A stretch of 64,000 nucleotides of DNA from Icerya purchasi (taxonomy: Eukaryota; Arthropoda; Insecta; Hemiptera; Monophlebidae): assembly GCA_039619475.1 (NCBI GenBank), contig CM077115.1, positions 591,195,643 through 591,259,642 of the forward strand. The letters run 5' to 3'. The notes beneath the pieces are model-generated. The model was not told where the DNA came from, searched no databases, and saw only the letters and a program-made list of their open reading frames with translations. The translations under genes and the position numbers were made by a program. This document shows, one piece after another, positions 1-11,506 of the stretch (position 1 is its first letter; each line of letters starts with the position of its first letter).

Positions 1-3000
1 ACACACAATTTAAATAGAAATATTACGGCTGCATACGGGGGCACCAACGTATTTTTCAATTGTAAATGTTAACGCATTTATTTCATCGCGAGACTTCAAT
101 TTTCTGTTTAACATAGTGTGTAAATAAACAAATTATTCTTTATTCACTATTCAATTTAAAACATTCAAATATCATAAGCCAGTAATTTTTAATAAATTTT
201 GATTTTTTCTGAAAAATTAGCTCAATCACCACTTGATTACACAAAAATACCTTAATCAATTAAGGTGAATATTTAATTCAAATTGTATAATAATCGGAAT
301 GGGATGCAAGTGGATACGTTTTTTTTTTTGTTAATAAACAATGTAATTGGGAACAGGTGAAAAATGTTAAGTTGGTTTGTGTACGCTTCATAAACTCAAA
401 AAGTTCTGCAATGATTGAGCTCAAATTTTGACACGATATACAACCCGAAATATTAGCTAAATGAAATAGTTAAATAATAATTATAAAAAATTAATATTTT
501 ATCTGTGTCCATCTCTCATACAAAACATAACCTTTACTTATTACGATTTAGCAAATGGCGCGGCTCAATCAACACACAATTTAAATAGAAATATTACGGC
601 TGCATACGGGGGCACCAACGTATTTTTCAATTGTAAATGTTAACGCATTTATTTCATCGCGAGACTTCAATTTTCTGTTTAACATAGTGTGTAAATAAAC
701 AAATTATTCTTTATTCACTATTCAATTTAAAACATTCAAATATCATAAGCCAGTAATTTTTAATAAATTTTGATTTTTTCTGAAAAATTAGCTCAATCAC
801 CACTTGATTACACAAAAATACCTTAATCAATTAAGGTGAATATTTAATTCAAATTGTATAATAATCGGAATGGGATGCAAGTGGATACGTTTTTTTTTTT
901 GTTAATAAACAATGTAATTGGGAACAGGTGAAAAATGTTAAGTTGGTTTGTGTACGCTTCATAAACTCAAAAAGTTCTGCAATGATTGAGCTCAAATTTT
1001 GACACAATATACAACCCGAAATATTAGCTAAATGAAATAGTTAAATAATAATTATAAAAAATTAATATTTTATCTGTGTCCATCTCTCATACAAAACATA
1101 ACCTTTACTTATTACGATTTAGCAAATGGCGCGGCTCAATCAACACACAATTTAAATAGAAATATTACGGCTGCATACGGGGGCACCAACGTATTTTTCA
1201 ATTGTAAATGTTAACGCATTTATTTCATCGCGAGACTTCAATTTTCTGTTTAACATAGTGTGTAAATAAACAAATTATTCTTTATTCACTATTCAATTTA
1301 AAACATTCAAATATCATAAGATAGAAATTTTTAATAAATTTTGATTTTTTATGAAAATCTGGCTCAATCACCACATAATTACACAAAAGTACCTTAATCA
1401 ATTAAGGTGAATATTTCATTCAAATCGTATAATAATCTGAATGGGACGTAAGTAGATACGTTTTTTTTTGTTAATAAACAATGTAATTGGGAACAGGTGA
1501 AAAATGTTAAGTTGGTTTGTGTACGCTTCATAAACTCAAAAAGTTCTGCAATGATTGAGCTCAAATTTTGACACGATATACAACCCGAAATATTAGCTAA
1601 ATGAAATAGTTAAATAATAATTATAAAAAATTAATATTTTATCTGTGTCCATCTCTCATACAAAACATAACCTTTACTTATTACGATTTAGCGAATGGCG
1701 CGGCTCAATCAACACACAATTTAAATAGAAATATTACGGCTGCATACGGGGGCACCAACGTATTTTTCAATTGTAAATGTTAACGCATTTATTTCATCGC
1801 GAGACTTCAATTTTCTGTTTAACATAGTGTGTAAATAAACAAATTATTCTTTATTCACTATTCAATTTAAAACATTCAAATATCATAAGCCAGTAATTTT
1901 TAATAAATTTTGATTTTTTCTGAAAAATTAGCTCAATCACCACTTGATTACACAAAAATACCTTAATCAATTAAGGTGAATATTTAATTCAAATTGTATA
2001 ATAATCGGAATGGGATGCAAGTGGATACGTTTTTTTTTTTGTTAATAAACAATGTAATTGGGAACAGGTGAAAAATGTTAAGTTGGTTTGTGTACGCTTC
2101 ATAAACTCAAAAAGTTCTGCAATGATTGAGCTCAAATTTTGACACGATATACAACCCGAAATATTAGCTAAATGAAATAGTTAAATAATAATTATAAAAA
2201 ATTAATATTTTATCTGTGTCCATCTCTCATACAAAACATAACCTTTACTTATTACGATTTAGCGAATGGCGCGGCTCAATCAACACACAATTTAAATAGA
2301 AATATTACGGCTGCATACGGGGGCACCAACGTATTTTTCAATTGTAAATGTTAACGCATTTATTTCATCGCGAGACTTCAATTTTCTGTTTAACATAGTG
2401 TGTAAATAAACAAATTATTCTTTATTCACTATTCAATTTAAAACATTCAAATATCATAAGCCAGTAATTTTTAATAAATTTTGATTTTTTCTGAAAAATT
2501 AGCTCAATCACCACTTGATTACACAAAAATACCTTAATCAATTAAGGTGAATATTTAATTCAAATTGTATAATAATCGGAATGGGATGCAAGTGGATACG
2601 TTTTTTTTTTTTGTTAATAAACAATGTAATTGGGAACAGGTGAAAAATGTTAAGTTGGTTTGTGTACGCTTCATAAACTCAAAAAGTTCTGCAATGATTG
2701 AGCTCAAATTTTGACACTATATACAACCCGAAATATTAGCTAAATGAAATAGTTAAATAATAATTATAAAAAATTAATATTTTATCTGTGTCCATCTCTC
2801 ATACAAAACATAACCTTTACTTATTACTATTTAGCGAATGGCGCGGCTCAATCAACACACAATTTAAATAGAAATATTATGGCTGCATACAGGGGCACCA
2901 ACGTATTTTTCAATTGTAAATGTTAACGCATTTATTTCATCGCGAGACTTCAATTTTCTGTTTAACATAGTGTGTAAATAAACGAATTATTCTTTATTCA

Positions 3001-3211
3001 CTATTCAATTTAAAACATTCAAATATCATAAGCCAGTAATTTTTAATAAATTTTGATTTTTTCTGAAAAATTAGCTCAATCACCACTTGATTACACAAAA
3101 ATACCTTAATCAATTAAGGTGAATATTTCATTCAAATCGTATAATAATCTGAATGGGACGTAAGTAGATACGTTTTTTTTTGTTAATAAACAATGTAATT
3201 GGGAACAGGTG
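1..3211. repeat. 571-bp satellite array, 5.6 copies
   Basis: Units start at about 1, 572, 1143, 1712, 2283 and 2855, so the period is 569-572 bp; copies look more than 97% identical by eye. The window begins inside the array. Each unit carries a 16-nt palindrome (CCTTAATCAATTAAGG), a GC-rich patch (GGCTGCATACGGGGGCACC) and a T-tract of 8-11 nt that causes most of the length difference. The third unit has a diverged block at about 1320-1470, and the last unit shares only the distal part of it (about 3128-3180). No open frame is conserved. This is satellite DNA; its chromosomal position cannot be told from here. Confidence 0.95.
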
Positions 3212-3410
3212 AGGTTTCACATGTGACTGCGGTTGTCATTAGCTAGCATGGCGAGTGTTCCCCTCGCTTCAGGCAGAAAGCGCGGTTGCTGGTACATGAA
3301 AAATAGATAAAAACATTCTTTGGAGCGGGTTGTATATCGTGTCAAAATTTGAGCTCAATCAGTGCAGAACATTTTGAGTTTATGAAGCATAACTTAACAT
3401 TTTTATATAT
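3212..3410. repeat. satellite edge with inverted satellite fragment
   Basis: The sixth unit breaks at 3211 after GGGAACAGGTGA. About 115 bp of unrelated, GC-richer sequence follows. Then 3326-3404 is the reverse complement of the satellite segment around 1500-1590 (it contains GGGTTGTATATCGTGTCAAA, then TTTGAGCTCAATCA), with some mismatches and a small deletion. The array therefore ends in a foldback junction. Confidence 0.85.
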
Positions 3411-3532
3411 ATAGATATGTATGTATGTATTGTATGTATTGATACAAAACGGACTTGCTTGCTTAATCAAAATTTTTTAATTATTTCATTTTTTCACGAG
3501 AAATCATATATTGAGCGCTATCTTTCGGTTCA

Positions 3533-3600
3533 TTAACTCGCTAGAGGTCGTATTAAAATCCCAACACGAGAGGTTGCATGCGGTCAAAAAGACCGCAACA
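3533..3600 (-). mobile_element. possible piggyBac-like terminus with hairpin
   Basis: A TTAA lies at 3533-3536, and a perfect 7-bp-stem hairpin, TGCGGTC-AAAAA-GACCGCA, at 3579-3597. TTAA is the piggyBac target, and subterminal hairpins of this type occur in insect piggyBac-like elements (established knowledge). A decayed piggyBac C-terminus lies just beyond on the minus strand, so this may be its 3' end. No matching 5' end was found. Confidence 0.45.
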
Positions 3601-3839
3601 CAACGTAGATACTAAGTTGCAGTACATTGTAGGTACATATCATTAATATTTTTCTTCAATATGTTGTCCTTATTATTCTAATATACAAGCATAGTACTTC
3701 TGAAACAATATTTATTTTATAACTGAAATAATTATAACAAACTTGTTTGTATAAATATGAATAGGTTCATAAAACTAATATTATATACAAATGAAAATAC
3801 GAAATTGCAAATAGCAAAATATTTCAAAAACTAAATCAA

Positions 3840-3990
3840 CTAGTACAATTTTACTCATTTTCTTCGTCACTTGAAGGTTGTTTGCAGCAGTAGTGCACAT
3901 GGGAACTGTGTTCCTTACATACAAACTATTTTTTGTTTTTCGATTTTATGCCCAGTGGCAATAATATTTACTGCAATGATCAGAAATATT
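3840..3990 (-). pseudogene. piggyBac-like transposase C-terminus, decayed
   Basis: On the minus strand a frame reads VCKEHSSHVHYCCKQ followed by an acidic tail and a stop near 3853. This matches the Cys/His-rich zinc-binding C-terminus of piggyBac-family (DDE_Tnp_1_7) transposases. A second frame just upstream supplies a preceding Cys pair and RKTKNS, so a frameshift separates the two halves. No DDE catalytic core is visible nearby. With the hairpin at 3579-3597 it looks like the 3' end of a dead element. Confidence 0.6.
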
Positions 3991-5394
3991 CTTTTTGAAG
4001 TATTTCTTTCAGTTCGATTATTTTTCATAGTTCCGCAATTCAAAGCCTAGTATTTTAACTTTTACTATTTAAAATAACATAACTAGTAATAGTGAAAACG
4101 TTAAAAAGAAAAAAATGAGTTTAATGAAAATATCAATGGTGCGTTCTCGAAACAGAATATGCACTTTCAGGTTCATCAACCGCATTAGTAATATTGTAAA
4201 ATGTTCAAATGTTCTTCATTTTCATCAGTATTGCCCTTTTCGTCTCTTACAGGTAACAGTAATACTTTTTCTTTTTTTCCTCTTCTTTTCTTGCTAGTTT
4301 ACAAGTAATATGACGTTGTTTCTCTTAGGAACACGTAAAGCCAGTGTCAAATTGTTCCTAGAACATAAAATATTACTGCAGATAGGTTTTCTTTTCTTTT
4401 TTTTTTTGACGAAAAAAGGGTGGTATATTTCTATTTTTGTTTTAAGGTGTTCGGTCCTTCAAATACTAACGTAACAGCGTAAACGTGACAAAAGTATCCA
4501 CTGAAATACAAAAAGTAACTTAAACGAGAGCGTGTAAAATAAAAGATCACATTTGTAATTCAAGAACCACACAACGCTCCCAAATGACAAATACAATCGG
4601 CATGGATACGGTGGAAAATACTACTTGTAACATTCACACAATAAACAAAGAATATAGCTGGATGAGTATGTAAAATCGCCCTCTCCACCCGCAATTTGGT
4701 TGAAATTTGGCTTATATGTTTGCCTTGCCGAAAAACTATGAACCTGAAAATGTTAAATTTTGAGGCTCAAATTTCAGCCTTTAATCCAAAAAATGTGTTT
4801 TTTTTTGAGTTTTTTAACCATATCTTTGTGAATTATGAATAGATTTTGAAAAACTTAAGTCGAGTTTGAAGAAAATTACGAGGCGCACATAACCTAGTCA
4901 TTTATGGAGCCTCTCGAGGCAAATGCATAACCTAAAAAAAGTAAATTGAAAATTTCAAACTCACCTAAAAGTTAACGATATGACGCAATTTGATATCGGA
5001 ACTCATAGGAACATTTTATAGAATAAAAATTAATACTGTGAATTTTTTCACATATTTTCGTGGAGTGAAAAGTGATCAAAATCACAAAAAACTGAAATTT
5101 TCAGCGATTATCGATATTTTAAGGACTTTATTAAACACTAAACGCGATTTTAATTTTGAAAATTAATTCAATGGCCCAAAAAACCCTCTATTATATATAA
5201 TTAGTTCAGTTTGTAACGGTATATGGTTCAAAAGCACAAAAATTAATCTCAAAAAGACCAGTTTGGTGGCCTAAAACAATACACATATACATTTTTTAAT
5301 GTATTTTAGGACTTTATTTTGTACTAAAAACACTTTTAATCTCAAAAATTATCTCAGTGCCACAAACAACCCTCTAGTATACATACTTACAAGG

Positions 5395-6240
5395 AAAGCA
5401 CTCGAACCCGAACTCACCGATTTTAATGAAATTGATATATGTTGTAGAACACAAAAAAATAAAAGACCCGTGTTTTTTTATATCTGCTAATAAACGTTTT
5501 AAGGGGGTGAAAACTACCCCCAAAGTTAGCCCAATAAACCGTTTTTTCTAAATATCTCGACTAGCATTTAATATTTTTTGGTAAAACAAAATGGAGATTA
5601 CTCCTTTTGGAAAAGGAAGAAATTCATGATGATTTGAACAATAAGGGATGCATCCTCTATTTTATAGGGGTTGAAAACCCATATTTAATTCATTATTTTG
5701 ATGACAAAAAATCTAAACATAATTTTTTAATTAATAAATTGAAAAACTGAAGTTGATCTGTTTCGGCATTTTCGTTAATTTCACCCCTAAAGGGGTAAAC
5801 CACCCCTAACAGTACCCTAACCTAATCTCACCGATTTAAATGAAATCGATATATGTTATAGAATACAAAAAAAATAAAAGACCCGTGTTTTTTTATATCT
5901 GCTAATAAATATATTAAGGAGGTGAAAACTACCACAAAAGTTGGCAAAAAAAAATGTTTTTTTTCTAAATATCTCGACTAACACTTAATACTTTTTGTTA
6001 AAACAAAATGGAGATTACTCCTTTCGGAGAAGCAAGTAATTCATGATGATCTGAACAATAAGGGCCGCATCCCCTATTTTATAGGGGTTGAAAACTCATA
6101 TTTAATTTATTATTTTGGTGATAAAAATGGTAAAAAACCTAAAAAAAATTTTAAACTAATAAAATGATAAAATGAAGTTGCCCTGTTTCGGTATTTTTGT
6201 TAATTTCACCCCTAAAAGGATAAGCCACCCCTAATACAGA
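5395..6240. repeat. two direct repeats of about 430 bp in each palindrome arm
   Basis: The block starting CTCACCGATTTTAATGAAAT near 5414 recurs near 5828 with about 85-90% identity by eye, including AATAAAAGACCCGTGTTTTT and the TATAGGGGTTGAAAAC segment. The same duplication is mirrored at about 7290-8150 in the right arm. It predates formation of the palindrome. No coding potential was seen. Confidence 0.8.
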
Positions 6241-6457
6241 AAAGTCAAAAATATTCAAAAGTCAGATTTTGAATTGAATTCGTACACAGGGGTTTTCGAC
6301 GTCGCTGATTACGAATCTGATATTATTGTTTTTTTTTTTTTTAGTATGTATATTTATTAAAGCTATAAAATAGAAAATGGATACGAACATTTATAATATA
6401 AATTAAAAGTAGTATAAAAATTGTTTGAATTTTATCTCATTGCAAGTATACATCATA

Positions 6458-6772
6458 TTATTCAACGAAATTTCGACAGTAATGGTAATCTTCATAGAAG
6501 TGTTCAAAACATAATGATTTTTTACACCAACCACAATGTACAATAGCAACATTTGTGCATCCTTCTACTTCACAATGCGTATCACAAGAATCTCTGAAAC
6601 TAAAATCTATAAGATTTTCAAATTTATCCGATCTTTCATCTACATAACCACTTTTGTACCAGGAATATTTAAAAAGATCTTCATATCTTCGTAAAGACAA
6701 TTGGTTGTGAACCAGTGATTGAAGTTTTATAATATTATTTCTAGTATGAAAATTTAAATCACAATTCATTAA
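6458..6772 (-). pseudogene. piggyBac-like transposase C-terminal fragment (left copy)
   Basis: An open frame of 103 codons ends in a Cys/His-rich module: CEVEGCTN, then HCGWCKKSLCFEHF and HYC. The spacing (C-x4-C, then C-x2-C, C-x2-H, H-x-C) is that of the piggyBac transposase C-terminal zinc ribbon. The DDE domain is absent; the frame is cut at the palindrome spacer, so the annotated Met is not a natural start. This is a 5'-truncated transposase that cannot catalyse transposition alone. The stop at 6458 agrees with the normal family C-terminus. Confidence 0.75.
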
Positions 6773-6918
6773 TATTACATAAGAAAATTTTCAATTATAA
6801 CTTCTCTAAATCCGGGATCCAAAAACATCAAATGGTTGAATTTTTCCCATCGTTCCAGTAGGAATTTTCTTCAGGTTAACAATTTCATTTGTAATTTTCT
6901 GATGTAATTTTAATAAAT

Positions 6919-7195
6919 TGTGATTTAAATTTTCATATTAGAAATAATATTATAAAACTTCAATCACTGGTTCACAGCCAATTGTCTTTACCAAGATATG
7001 AGGATCTTTTTAAATCTTTCTGGTACAAAAGTGGTTATGTAGATGAAAGAGCGGATAAATTTGAAAATCCTGTAGATTTTAGTTTTGGAGATTCTTATAA
7101 TACGCATTGTGAAATAGAGGGATGCACAAATGTCGCTATTGTACATTGCGGTTGGTGCAGTTTCTACTTTGTAACTTTATTAAATATACATACTA
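6919..7195 (+). pseudogene. piggyBac-like transposase C-terminal fragment (right copy)
   Basis: This is the inverted counterpart of the left copy. The frame is open from about 6931 (NFHIRNNIIKLQSLVH) through CEIEGCTNVAIVHCGWC near 7160. There a deletion of about 150 nt removes the last part of the zinc ribbon and the stop, and the frame runs into low-complexity sequence. It differs from the left copy at roughly one residue in ten, more than the outer arms differ from each other. The fragment is non-functional. Confidence 0.75.
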
Positions 7196-9344
7196 AAAAA
7201 AAAAAAAAAATTAATATCAGATTCGTAATCAGCGACGTTGAAAACCCCTGTGTACGAATTCAGTTCAAAATCTGACTTTTGAATATTTTTGACTTTTCTG
7301 TATTAGGGGTGGCTTATCCTTTTAGGGGTGAAATTAACAAAAATACCGAAACAGGGCAACTTCATTTTATCATTTTATTAGTTTAAAATTTTTTTTAGGT
7401 TTTTTACCATTTTTATCACCAAAATAATAAATTAAATATGAGTTTTCAACCCCTATAAAATAGGGGATGCGGCCCTTATTGTTCAGATCATCATGAATTA
7501 CTTGCTTCTCCGAAAGGAGTAATCTCCATTTTGTTTTAACAAAAAGTATTAAGTGTTAGTCGAGATATTTAGAAAAAAAACATTTTTTTTTGCCAACTTT
7601 TGGGGTAGTTTTCACCTCCTTAATATATTTATTAGCAGATATAAAAAAACACGGGTCTTTTATTTTTTTTGTATTCTATAACATATATCGATTTCATTTA
7701 AATCGGTGAGATTAGGTTAGGGTACTGTTAGGGGTGGTTTACCCCTTTAGGGGTGAAATTAACGAAAATGCCGAAACAGATCAACTTCAGTTTTTCAATT
7801 TATTAATTAAAAAATTATGTTTAGATTTTTTGTCATCAAAATAATGAATTAAATATGGGTTTTCAACCCCTATAAAATAGAGGATGCATCCCTTATTGTT
7901 CAAATCATCATGAATTTCTTCCTTTTCCAAAAGGAGTAATCTCCATTTTGTTTTACCAAAAAATATTAAATGCTAGTCGAGATATTTAGAAAAAACGGTT
8001 TATTGGGCTAACTTTGGGGGTAGTTTTCACCCCCTTAAAACGTTTATTAGCAGATATAAAAAAACACGGGTCTTTTATTTTTTTGTGTTCTACAACATAT
8101 ATCAATTTCATTAAAATCGGTGAGTTCGGGTTCGAGTGCTTTCCTTGTAAGTATGTATACTAGAGGGTTGTTTGTGGCACTGAGATAATTTTTGAGATTA
8201 AAAGTGTTTTTAGTACAAAATAAAGTCCTAAAATACATTAAAAAATGTATATGTGTATTGTTTTAGGCCACCAAACTGGTCTTTTTGAGATTAATTTTTG
8301 TGCTTTTGAACCATATACCGTTACAAACTGAACTAATTATATATAATAGAGGGTTTTTTGGGCCATTGAATTAATTTTCAAAATTAAAATCGCGTTTAGT
8401 GTTTAATAAAGTCCAATCGCTGAAAATTTCAGTTTTTTGTGATTTTGATCACTTTTCACTCCACGAAAATATGTGAAAAAATTCACAGTATTAATTTTTA
8501 TTCTATAAAATGTTCCTATGAGTTCCGATATCAAATTGCGTCATATCGTTAACTTTTAGGTGAGTTTGAAATTTTCAATTTACTTTTTTTAGGTTATGCA
8601 TTTGCCTCGAGAGGCTCCATAAATGACTAGGTTATGTGCGCCTCGTAATTTTCTTCAAACTCGACTTAAGTTTTTCAAAATCTATTCATAATTCACAAAG
8701 ATATGGTTAAAAAACTCAAAAAAAAACACATTTTTTGGATTAAAGGCTGAAATTTGAGCCTCAAAATTTAACATTTTCAGGTTCATAGTTTTTCGGCAAG
8801 GCAAACATATAAGCCAAATTTCAACCAAATTGCGGGTGGAGAGGGCGATTTTACATACTCATCCAGCTATATTCTTTGTTTATTGTGTGAATGTTACAAG
8901 TAGTATTTTCCACCGTATCCATGCCGATTGTATTTGTCATTTGGGAGCGTTGTGTGGTTCTTGAATTACAAATGTGATCTTTTATTTTACACGCTCTCGT
9001 TTAAGTTACTTTTTGTATTTCAGTGGATACTTTTGTCACGTTTACGCTGTTACGTTAGTATTTGAAGGACCGAACACCTTAAAACAAAAATAGAAATATA
9101 CCACCCTTTTTTCGTCAAAAAAAAAAAAGAAAAGAAAACCTATCTGCAGTAATATTTTATGTTCTAGGAACAATTTGACACTGGCTTTACGTGTTCCTAA
9201 GAGAAACAACGTCATATTACTTGTAAACTAGCAAGAAAAGAAGAGGAAAAAAAGAAAAAGTATTACTGTTACCTGTAAGAGACGAAAAGGGCAATACTGA
9301 TGAAAATGAAGAACATTTGAACATTTTACAATATTACTAATGCG

Positions 9345-9987
9345 TTCAACATTTTCAGGGTCGTAGTTTTTCGGCAAGGCAAACATATGAACCTAATTTC
9401 GGACCATATTTCTCACCCTTAGTAATATGGGGTTATAGGAAAAGAAAAATGTTTAAACCTTACAAATAAATATACACACTAGGACGAATTCAGTGATGAA
9501 CTTGATCACTGAGTTGATTTAAGAATGAGACTAAAAACAACAGAATAGCTGAACGTACAAAGTCAGTACTTCATAGAAACAATTCGAGAAGCTGCAAGGA
9601 ACGCAACACTAGTGTCCTGATAAACAGTAACGTAACTCGTGAAAACTGCTATCCTGTCGAAGTCAAGTAACTGGTCAAAGAAAGGAGAAAATACAGTAAA
9701 ATATTCTCGTAATGCATATTAAAACAGCTTGCGTACAAGTCCGCAACACAGTGAGACATTTTCATGTTTTCCTGTAAAAGTAGGTTTTGTACAACCATTC
9801 AGGCATCCGCCTACATTAAAACGTTGTTCGCTTCGCGGCCTCCGTCAATATGAGAATGTCGCCGTGTAACCTCTAAATGCCTTGTACATATTATATCGCA
9901 ACATATAATTTCGAGATTGAACATACCTACTGTACCTCTAAATGCTTTGTACATATTATATTTCAATGTATTTGAAAAAATATATAT
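9345..9987. other. AT-rich spacer with a displaced piece of the palindrome
   Basis: 9347-9400 (ACATTTTCAGGGTCGTAGTT, then TTTCGGCAAGGCAAACATAT) repeats 8770-8825 of the right arm in the same direction, so the arm edge is a rearranged junction. The rest, to the Helentron stop, has no convincing gene. A small palindrome, CAGTGATGAACTTGATCACTG, lies near 9491. Confidence 0.6.
9868..9968. repeat. pair of 35-bp direct repeats beyond the Helentron 3' end
   Basis: CCTCTAAATGCCTTGTACAT followed by ATTATAT near 9869 recurs as CCTCTAAATGCTTTGTACAT plus ATTATAT near 9936. They sit just downstream of the Helentron coding region on its own strand and may belong to the element's 3' noncoding end. Confidence 0.6.
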
Positions 9988-11175
9988 TTAACAACTACTA
10001 CCGCTGGTACAAGGTTCCTTATTTACATCATTATCGTTAGGGGTAGTAATCGTGAGCAATGGCCGATGGTGAGAAAAGACGACACATAAGCTAACGTTTG
10101 TACATTCGATACGTTTCGAGTAAAGATTCCGTCGATGCACGTCATATTTCGCGTTGTCGATAGGTCCACCGAATTATTCATCTCGCAACCGAACGTTTCA
10201 CCCATGAATTGACGGAATCGCAATCCATCGTCCAAGCAGAAATCGATGTTGAAATCACCACAGACTACGATCGGTAAATCGTACAGCTTTATTTCATCGA
10301 TAAAGAGAAACAGACCTTTCAGCTTGATCGAGTACGGTAGTAGATAACGCTCGAAGAACTTGATCTTATCGTTCAACGTTGTCCCGTTTGAGAGGTACGT
10401 CGCTACGAGTAACACACGTTCTCCATTGATCGTCGTTTCGGCTTTGCATATATCACCGACGTCCATCGATATCACGTTACATTCTTCGAGACCATTTTTT
10501 TCCTGATTAATACGAATCAGCGGCCGACTGCGGCTCTTCAGAGCGTCCGAATCCAATTTCCTTTCGTAAATCGCTATACCACCAGCCATGTTGCCGTTGT
10601 CGCGTTTGTGTCTATTTACGAGCGAGTAACTTTCAAGTTCAAATTTATCACAATCGGCGTTTGATAACCACGTTTCAGAGAGAGCGAGTAAACTGCACGA
10701 AGGTATAACAAAGTCACACTTTATATCGAGCGAGTGTAAGCGCAACGACTGAACGTTGAATGAACACAGTGTGAGAGCATCGACAGTCCGAGTACGCGAA
10801 CGATCCACAAAATCTCGACAGCGGGAAGCGTGCGTGCTCAAACGATGACGCGTAAGACGTTCAAACTCAGTTCTAATGTCATTCAACTGTTTTTCAAGTC
10901 CGTGGTAAAATCGGTGGTCGCCATTCCTATTCGTTAGGAACAACCCTTCATACAAAGAACATCGAGACAGAGCGACGTACACGAGTTGCTGGTCGTGCGA
11001 TTTCGAGTATTCGTATACCACCGCCGGGTATGTACTGCCTTGCGATTTGTGAATCGATATCCCGCTAGCAGGTGTGAGTGGAAATGTCGATCGTTTACAG
11101 GTAACCATCTTACTAGGAAGCGTCACCATTGACGAACGTAAGCCGATCGGCATCCAATGCTCGTAGATACACGGA
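9988..11175 (-). pseudogene. Helentron helicase motifs V-VI plus EEP endonuclease (frame 3)
   Basis: The open frame 10023-11153 extends upstream in frame to about 11195. It starts with the helicase end (HKSQGSTYPAVVYE, then YVALSRC), then a linker and an EEP nuclease: LCSFNVQSL, LLALSETWLS, VVCGDFNID. A one-base deletion near 10075 moves the last part to another frame, which reads SHHRPLLTITTP and stops at 9988. EEP nucleases normally have S-D-H at this site, so the catalytic Asp also appears lost. Known Helentron EEP domains resemble the AP-like endonuclease of non-LTR retrotransposons. Confidence 0.8.
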
Positions 11176-11179
11176 TACG

Positions 11180-11506
11180 CTACACAGTGTCTATCCGAAC
11201 TTCCGATCGTGGTAATTTACCGATTTTAACGTTGCCGAATTTTAGCCAAAGTCGAATTATCTTGCCGGTTTCGCGAGAGCGTTCGATGTACTGCAGCAGG
11301 CCTATCGCGCCGTTCACGAGACCGTCGGTGACGTCGATGTTTACTCGCACCATGTACGGCTTGTCAATAAGGAGCTCGATCTTGTATGGTAGACCACCCG
11401 TCTCGTCGAGCTTCATCTTGTGCACCTTGGTGCGAGCCGACGCGAGTTGGTCTCTCGTTCGTGCACCGGCGTACACGTCGTCCGCGATGTGCGTCTCGTA
11501 CGTCAA
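11180..11506 (-). pseudogene. Helentron helicase, middle segment (frame 2)
   Basis: This continues the helicase directly after the main frame ends, shifted by one base. It contains the PIF1-family stretch around LPYKIELLIDKPYMVRVNID and GLVNGAIGLL, where family members read 'v.vGmpvml..N.....GlvNGt.G'. It ends at a stop after RSEVRIDTV. Overlap with the preceding frame is a few bases, as expected for a single-base indel rather than an intron: no credible splice sites were seen. Confidence 0.75.

Larger units (their letters stand above)
4181..9344. repeat. 5.2-kb palindrome around piggyBac fragments
   Basis: The left arm (about 4181-6772) is the reverse complement of the right arm (about 6912-9344), with a spacer of about 140 nt. 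Base 4181 pairs with 9344 and 6301 with 7236. The outer 2.1 kb of the arms is nearly identical, with a few substitutions and a 17-nt difference near 5110/8417. The inner part carries two divergent piggyBac C-termini, and the right arm lacks about 150 nt present at about 6375-6525. Small mirrored ORFs such as 5299-5490 and 8047-8238 are identical only because of the symmetry and are not credible genes. Confidence 0.95.

Noticed and set aside
1..3211. CRISPR-like array
   Set aside because: Units are 571 bp without short-repeat/unique-spacer structure, and the organism is eukaryotic.
3960..4300. 60-codon ORF at 4115-4297
   Set aside because: It spans the palindrome edge, is hydrophobic and low in complexity, and has no support as a gene.
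5299..5490. Two identical 63-codon ORFs (5299-5490 and 8047-8238)
   Set aside because: They are mirror images created by the palindrome and contain no recognisable features.
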